A stretch of 11,659 nt of DNA. Origin: CAZWAP01 sp964632005 (GTDB taxonomy: Bacteria; Planctomycetota; Phycisphaerae; Sedimentisphaerales; Anaerobacaceae). Below, in pieces: positions 7,682-11,659 of this stretch. The notes beneath the pieces were generated by a model that did not search any database, had not been told where the DNA came from, and worked only from the letters and a program-made list of their open reading frames with translations. The stretch spans positions 1-11,659 of the forward strand of contig CAZWAP010000063.1 of assembly GCA_964632005.1 (NCBI GenBank). The letters are read 5' to 3'. The position numbers and the translations under genes are program-made. Position 1 is the first letter of the stretch. The number at the start of each line of letters is the position of its first letter.

Positions 7682-7710
7682 ACTATACGGTACGGGTCTT
7701 GGACAATCAA
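7682..7710 (-). promoter_or_regulatory. Sigma70-like promoter of purD
   Basis: On the minus strand TTGATT (7705-7710) and TATAGT (7682-7687) are separated by exactly 17 bp. The -10 is one mismatch and the -35 two mismatches from consensus. Transcription would begin near 7675, giving a leader of about 47 nt, too short for a purine riboswitch. The AsmA-like gene may be read from the same promoter. Confidence 0.65.
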
Positions 7711-8324
7711 CACTGATTTGCGAGGGGGCTACCGAGTGGGTGGCATTTGAGGGCTGGTTGCGGGCCGGCAGATAAGGGCACAAGCGGGCCAGGTAGAGCG
7801 ACCGTCCCATAAAGAGTCAGAGGCGTGCCATTGGCGTAGTGGGTGTGGTATCTGTTTGTCCGGGGAGAGGAGGCTATAGGAAAGTCGTGTTTGGGAGGAG
7901 GGCGGGGCCATCGAGGCAGGTCAGAGGCAGGGAGGAACGCACGAGCGAGAAGGCCCGGAGACCGGCCTGGAGGAAAATAGGTTGAAGTTAGGGAACTTAT
8001 ACAGAGCGAGCGTTGGAATCTTGCCGATATTATAGAGGTCACAGCCCAGGGACGAACCGTGCCGGAGGAGGAAGTCGGCAGAGAAACGTGCAAGCTGGCC
8101 GATTCAGCCGGGGTCACTGGGCAGGATCGAGGAGGTTTAATACTCCAAGCAGAGCGGCCTGAGTGGAATCCCAAGAAAGGGGCAAGCGGCGCAATGGGGG
8201 GCTTGTCCTTTTTCGTTAGGCCGACCGTATCGGTAGAAAGGGGAGGCGTGGAGGAGGGTTGCAGTGTACAGGCGGGGAGATAAGCGGTAAAATATGCGAA
8301 CGGGTGGAAGACCGGGTACCCAAG
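7711..8324. other. Intergenic region of about 600 bp without a convincing gene
   Basis: This stretch separates the divergently transcribed purD and the lipoprotein pair. The open frames in it (minus 7707-8174, plus 8059-8283) give Pro/Ser/Arg-rich or otherwise featureless peptides, and the first overlaps the purD promoter, so I do not call them. The plus strand is strongly purine-rich around 7860-7980. A possible -10 (TATTAT, 8028-8033) has no matching -35, so the promoter of the lipoprotein genes is not located. Small inverted repeats (CCGA/TCGG and GGAG/CTCC) are too short to mean much. Confidence 0.5.
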
Positions 8325-9527
8325 ATGAGAAAGTTGCGTGAATCAGCGATAAGTAGTGTCAAGATTTCAGGGGTTGTATTTTTATTATGCGTGCTGGCGA
8401 GCGTGCAGGGTGGTTGCGTGCACAGGGCGGGGTCGTTGATAAGCGGTCTGGCGGGGCGGCAGCCACGTATCCGCCTATCGTGCTATGCAAGCTCGACGGT
8501 AGGGACAACGTACGTTGACCCTGAGAATCTCGGGCGGCACGGTTACAGGAACGGCGGTGGGGAAAAGAACGGCATCGTATATACCTGCCGGGGGGGACAT
8601 ATCGACATCGCACACCTGCGCAAGGCCGCCGACTGGACGGCATTTCTTGCGGAGAAGACCTTCGAACAGCTCAGGCGGAACAGAAGCGAATTTTCGTTCA
8701 AGTTCTATGAACCCTCGAAGTACATAGTTCACGTTAGTTATCCGAGCACCTGGGCAACGATGACGGAGAGCGAGAAGGAGGTTCTGGCGCGCGAGATATC
8801 CATCGGGCTCGGTCAGTACTTCGCATTTATAGGGTGCACGTGGCACGAAATACTGACGTGGTTTGGATACAGGCCGCTGCCATTTTACCCGGAGTTTCCG
8901 TCGGCGTTTTCGTGGGAAGACACGTACTCCAACCTGCTCGGCACTCACATTGCGGGCGTAGCGTTGCGGCAGAGCAGGCTGGAGTATGACGAGGCGATGA
9001 CGGTCGGGATTCGCCTTGCGCTGGAGAAGCTGGGCGTCCAGCCGAGAGCGGTGGCGGTACGGGCGGCTGAACAGGTTCGAGGGAAATGGTTTTCTGGTGA
9101 ATTCCTGTTTTTCGTGACGGTGCGGGGCAGGAATTTCGACATAGGGCTTGACGACGGCTTCGTGACGCCGTGGGTTGTGCCTTCCATCAAGGAATGTCCG
9201 GGAGCGGAGCCTTTACCTTACCCTGTTCCGAGTCTCGATTTCCTCTCTGAATACGGTTTTTCAGTGAAGCTGGAGATCGAACCGAAAGAGGCGGTGAGGA
9301 AGAAGATTCTTCGGATAGTATATCCAGACTGGAAGAAGCGTGGCAAGCGAATCGAGCCTTCGGTCCACTTCGGGGCCATTATGGAGTACATCAGGCAAGA
9401 CGCGAGAAAGAGATACGGAGAAAAGGGTGATTCTGGACAGAAGGCCGGCAAAGTGGAATCCGACGCCTCGAAATCCGGCCAGCGAAGAAGGAGCTTTTGG
9501 TTACGGCCCATCGGGCTGCCCTGGTAA
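8325..9527 (+). CDS. Secreted putative lipoprotein, DUF4056-like, copy 1
   Basis: The chosen start gives 400 residues: basic n-region MRKLRESAISSVK, hydrophobic core around 16-26, then QGGC with the candidate lipid-carrying Cys at 31. Gln at -3 is unusual for a lipobox, so lipidation is less certain than export. The open frame extends upstream to a TTG at 8259, but that codon is one base from GGAGG and would bury the signal, so I prefer ATG 8325, although its own ribosome site is weak. Conserved with the next gene are YTC (86-88), GHIDIAHLRKAAD (91-103), CTWHEILTWFGY (171-182), YPEFPSAFSWED (188-199), GKWFSGEFLF (253-262) and PSLDFLSEYGF (302-312). The pattern resembles DUF4056 from memory; no function is known to me. 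The Lys/Arg-rich tail is unlike that of copy 2. It lies 14 bp from copy 2, probably in one operon. Confidence 0.8.
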   Translation: MRKLRESAISSVKISGVVFLLCVLASVQGGCVHRAGSLISGLAGRQPRIRLSCYASSTVGTTYVDPENLGRHGYRNGGGEKNGIVYTCRGGHIDIAHLRKAADWTAFLAEKTFEQLRRNRSEFSFKFYEPSKYIVHVSYPSTWATMTESEKEVLAREISIGLGQYFAFIGCTWHEILTWFGYRPLPFYPEFPSAFSWEDTYSNLLGTHIAGVALRQSRLEYDEAMTVGIRLALEKLGVQPRAVAVRAAEQVRGKWFSGEFLFFVTVRGRNFDIGLDDGFVTPWVVPSIKECPGAEPLPYPVPSLDFLSEYGFSVKLEIEPKEAVRKKILRIVYPDWKKRGKRIEPSVHFGAIMEYIRQDARKRYGEKGDSGQKAGKVESDASKSGQRRRSFWLRPIGLPW

Positions 9528-10645
9528 GGATGGGGGTTTTTATGAGGAACGAGGAAAAGTGGATGAGTCAGGTTTTCGTCGGCAGCGTGGCGAGAACGAG
9601 AGCGGTGGTGCTGTGCGTTCTGGCGATTTTCGTGGTGGGGTGCAGGCATAATACGGACTTCAACGGGCAACGAGTGATAAGGCGTCCGCGGGCGAGGATA
9701 GGTCGTTATGCCAGCCCGACGGTAGGGACGTACTTTGCGGATCCAAGATATCTTGGCGAGCATGGTTACTACAACGGCGCGCTGGAAAACCTGGGCATAC
9801 TGTACACGTGCAAGGCCGGTCATATCGACCTGGCCCACGTCCGCAAGGCTGCGGACTGCACGGCGTACCTTGCGGCGAACATCCGGGAGCAACTCAATCG
9901 AGGTCGGCGTGAGTTTTCGTTCAGGTTCAAGGAGCCTTCGCGGTACTTTGTGAAAGTTACGTACCCGGATTGGTGGAAGGACCTGCCGCCGGATGAGAAG
10001 GGCCGGATTGCAGAGGACATTTCGATCCGCCTGGGGGAATACTTCGCTTACACGGCGTGCACGTGGCACGAGATACTGACGTGGTTCGGGTACAGGAGCG
10101 TGGGGCTGTACCCGGAGTTTCCGTCGTCGTTTTCGTGGGAGGATTCCTTTTCCGATTTGCTGGGGACGTACCTTGGCGCGAAGGCTCTGCGCGATAAGGA
10201 GCGTGGATACGACGAGGCGATGACCCTGGCGCTGGAGCGTGAGCTTGAGGATCTTGGGGTTCAGCCGAAAAAGGTTTGCGTCAAGGCATCCAAGATGGTA
10301 AGGGGCAAATGGTTCTCGGGTGACTTTTTGTTTCTGGTGGATATGAAGGCCAGAAACCTGGACATAGGGGTCGACGACGGATACGTGACGCCGTGGCTCG
10401 TTCCCGGTCTGGAGGAATGCGCCGGGGCGGTGCCGCGGTCGTACCCGGCGCCGAGCCTTGATTTTCTGCAGGAATATGGTTTTGTGGTGAAGTTCGAGAT
10501 TGAGCCGAGGGAGCTGGAAAGGGGGAAGATTCTTAGCATTATCTATCCTGAGAAGAAAGAGAGGAAGAGGCGTATCGAGCCGGCGGTTCATTTTGCGTTG
10601 ATTATGGAGCGCATAGAGAAAGAGGCAGTGGAAAAATACGGCTGC
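8484..10645 (+). repeat. Direct gene duplication (lipoprotein copies 1 and 2)
   Basis: The stretch 8484-9422 is a diverged direct copy of 9707-10645. The encoded segments align over 313 residues with no insertion or deletion and about 60% identity. DNA similarity is still visible in the best block, for example TGCACGTGGCACGA near 8835 and again near 10058. Signal peptides and C-terminal tails lie outside the conserved block and have diverged. Confidence 0.88.
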
Positions 10646-10789
10646 CTGATCGAGCCGACCGGGGAGGCACCGCCTGCGGCTGCCGATCGCGCTGAAGACG
10701 TTAGTGAGAACGGGGGCGTACGTGGAGGGACGAGGCCGACGGACGGACATTCACCCGGGACTGAGGCGGCTGGCTGCGGCAACAAGTAA
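9542..10789 (+). CDS. Secreted lipoprotein, DUF4056-like, copy 2
   Basis: The protein has 415 residues from ATG 9542, which has AGGATGGGGG (9527-9536) five bases upstream. ATG 9563 (408 residues, GAGG eight bases upstream) is an equally reasonable start. The signal core (starting AVVLCVLAIFVVGC) ends in a good lipobox VVGC, with the lipid Cys at residue 34. The mature part shares with copy 1 the stretches YTC (88-90), GHIDLAHVRKAAD (93-105), CTWHEILTWFGY (173-184), YPEFPSSFSWED (190-201), GKWFSGDFLF and PSLDFLQEYGF. My hand alignment gives about 188 identities in 313 columns without a gap. The C-terminal tail (about 40 residues, acidic and Gly/Ala/Pro-rich) is unrelated to copy 1. Likely DUF4056 family, function unknown; conserved His, Cys, Glu and Trp residues suggest a catalytic or metal site. 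It ends 24 bp from the converging PEP-CTERM gene. Confidence 0.87.
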   Translation: MRNEEKWMSQVFVGSVARTRAVVLCVLAIFVVGCRHNTDFNGQRVIRRPRARIGRYASPTVGTYFADPRYLGEHGYYNGALENLGILYTCKAGHIDLAHVRKAADCTAYLAANIREQLNRGRREFSFRFKEPSRYFVKVTYPDWWKDLPPDEKGRIAEDISIRLGEYFAYTACTWHEILTWFGYRSVGLYPEFPSSFSWEDSFSDLLGTYLGAKALRDKERGYDEAMTLALERELEDLGVQPKKVCVKASKMVRGKWFSGDFLFLVDMKARNLDIGVDDGYVTPWLVPGLEECAGAVPRSYPAPSLDFLQEYGFVVKFEIEPRELERGKILSIIYPEKKERKRRIEPAVHFALIMERIEKEAVEKYGCLIEPTGEAPPAAADRAEDVSENGGVRGGTRPTDGHSPGTEAAGCGNK

Positions 10790-10813
10790 TCCGCAGGTAA
10801 GCGACGCGGAGAT

Positions 10814-11494
10814 TCATATCTTCTTCTGGAGCGCCAATCGCCGTGCACCGGGCCGGCGGGAGGAGGCTGTGGGACGGAGGAGGACAGCCGAGATGAGCAG
10901 GAGCAGAGCCGATGAGGGTTCGGGGATAAGGTTGGCGCGGAGATTGTCGATGTAGACGGCGCCGTGCGTGCCGGAGAGGGCCAGGGAGGAAATGTCAAAG
11001 GAACCGCGGTCGACAGTGATTCTGGCGAATTCGGCGTATCCGAGCCAGGGTGTTTGGGCCCACTCGATGAGATTGCGGTCTGCGTCGTATACGTCCACTG
11101 CTGCCCTGTCGGAGGTCCCGTCGGGGTTGTCGCCGATGATGTCGAACGAGACCCAGTCGGCCGGGGCAAGGAAGTGGACGACAAGGAGGGTCTGTGGGAA
11201 GCGCCAGGTCTGGTTTATGGGTCTGCCGAAGGCATCCGTCCCTATCATCAGATGGCCGAAGACGTTCGCGCCGGTGCTGGCCAATACCGGGTCGTATGCG
11301 GCGCGAGAATAAACCGAGCCTCTGACCCTGCCGGAGTCGTAGTAGGTCTGGAGCTCGAGGCCATCAAAGACGGTACTAATGTCGGTGCCGGGCGTGTAAG
11401 GGTCAGGATCGATGATGACCAGATTTCCTCGCGTAGGAGAAACGATCAGGAGTATTACCGGAACGAGTATGGCTGGTTTTATCGCTGCTCTCAA
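10814..11494 (-). CDS. PEP-CTERM sorting domain protein
   Basis: The protein has 226 residues. A signal peptide (residues 1-23, with core AILVPVILLIV) leads to a beta-rich middle domain with GANVFGHLMIG (76-86), WVSFDIIGDNPDG (114-126), a DVYDAD segment (134-139) and a final GAVYIDNLRANLI (178-190). This middle part is typical of planctomycete secreted beta-sandwich proteins. The C-terminus has PEPSS (191-195), a hydrophobic stretch (196-206) and Arg/Lys residues, the exosortase recognition signal, so the protein should be cleaved and delivered to the cell surface or matrix. The start is TTG at 11494: an in-frame TAA lies directly before it, AAAGGG is five bases upstream, and starting later would destroy the signal peptide. 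No exosortase gene is in the window. Its partner and exact role are unknown. Confidence 0.85.
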   Translation of the reverse strand: MRAAIKPAILVPVILLIVSPTRGNLVIIDPDPYTPGTDISTVFDGLELQTYYDSGRVRGSVYSRAAYDPVLASTGANVFGHLMIGTDAFGRPINQTWRFPQTLLVVHFLAPADWVSFDIIGDNPDGTSDRAAVDVYDADRNLIEWAQTPWLGYAEFARITVDRGSFDISSLALSGTHGAVYIDNLRANLIPEPSSALLLLISAVLLRPTASSRRPGARRLALQKKI

Positions 11495-11567
11495 TTATAC
11501 CCTTTCTCCAAGAGGTGTCGGAGCATTGCGGTATATCTTCGCAGGGTGGTTGGTCTGGGCAAATAAC

Positions 11568-11596
11568 AATATAGAGGATAAGGGTGTTAAAAGCAA
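11568..11596 (-). promoter_or_regulatory. Sigma70-like promoter of the PEP-CTERM gene
   Basis: On the minus strand TTGCTT (11591-11596) and TATATT (11568-11573) are 17 bp apart. Transcription would start near 11561 and leave a leader of about 67 nt before the TTG start. A second TATAAT at 11494-11499 overlaps the start codon and lacks a -35, so I discount it. Confidence 0.5.
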
Positions 11597-11612
11597 GAGA
11601 AAACACCTGGCG

Positions 11613-11635
11613 ACGACCCACTTTTGGGGAGTCGT
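11613..11635. repeat. Small hairpin near the right edge
   Basis: ACGAC (11613-11617) pairs with GTCGT (11631-11635), with an additional CC/GG pairing inside and a two-base bulge. There is no T-run, so it is not an obvious terminator. It lies just upstream of the PEP-CTERM promoter and could be an operator, or the end of a gene beyond the window. Confidence 0.25.
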
Positions 11636-11659
11636 TCGTTGTAAGCAGGGAATTTTGAA

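Noticed and set aside
7865..7900. A stretch containing AGGAAAGTC that recalls part of RNase P RNA
   Set aside because: The remaining conserved RNase P regions are not present nearby, so the match is chance.
7707..8174. A 155-codon minus-strand open frame in the large gap
   Set aside because: Its end overlaps the purD promoter, its composition is Pro/Ser-rich without domain or signal, and no ribosome site is evident.
8294..8341. A 15-codon open frame overlapping the start of lipoprotein copy 1, a possible leader peptide
   Set aside because: The nearest GGGGAG is too far upstream for good initiation, and the peptide has no regulatory codon run.
9218..10750. A 510-codon minus-strand open frame antisense to the lipoprotein genes
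   Set aside because: It is rich in Arg, Pro and His, has no domain I recognise, and spans two plus-strand genes whose reading frame is confirmed by paralogy and motifs. G-rich plus-strand codons leave few stops on the opposite strand.
11403..11621. A 72-codon minus-strand open frame overlapping the PEP-CTERM start and promoter
   Set aside because: It conflicts with the well-supported signal peptide frame and its product has no recognisable feature.

Overview
The window reads as ordinary chromosome from a moderately GC-rich bacterium, most likely a planctomycete and perhaps of the Phycisphaerae type. This is an inference from gene content: a Gfo/Idh/MocA dehydrogenase, a Tat-exported NIPSNAP protein, a very large modular AsmA-like protein, a PEP-CTERM protein, and envelope lipoproteins resembling a domain of unknown function. 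No rRNA or universal marker was available to confirm it. I see no mobile element, CRISPR array, tRNA or rRNA.

Layout. At 1-835 (minus) lies the N-terminal part of a Gfo/Idh/MocA oxidoreductase that runs off the left edge, with its own promoter. A divergent gap of about 400 bp follows. Next comes a plus-strand pair: a FocA/NirC-type formate/nitrite channel (1232-2119) and a Tat-signal NIPSNAP-family protein (2188-2955). Convergent to these, on the minus strand, are a 1092-residue AsmA-like membrane-anchored protein (2984-6262) and, upstream of it, purD (6348-7628). A good sigma70-like promoter at 7682-7710 probably drives purD and perhaps both genes. About 600 bp without a convincing gene follows (7711-8324).

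The right part holds a tandem pair of paralogous secreted lipoproteins (8325-9527 and 9542-10789). They are about 60% identical over 313 ungapped residues and resemble the DUF4056 family. Convergent to them is a PEP-CTERM-sorted protein (10814-11494, minus) with a TTG start and its own promoter.

How the genes may fit together. Most of the window concerns the cell envelope: the channel, the Tat-exported protein, the AsmA-like protein, two lipoproteins and an exosortase substrate. Only purD (purine synthesis) and the Gfo/Idh/MocA enzyme are clearly cytosolic and metabolic. The two most noteworthy items are the duplicated lipoprotein pair, with its conserved Cys/His/Glu motifs, and the AsmA-like protein, which is built from about five tandem modules of about 118 residues. 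Both convergent gene ends are separated by less than 30 bp with no visible terminator. Genes on the plus strand favour G in the third codon position and those on the minus strand favour C, which suggests a replication-strand skew across the whole window.
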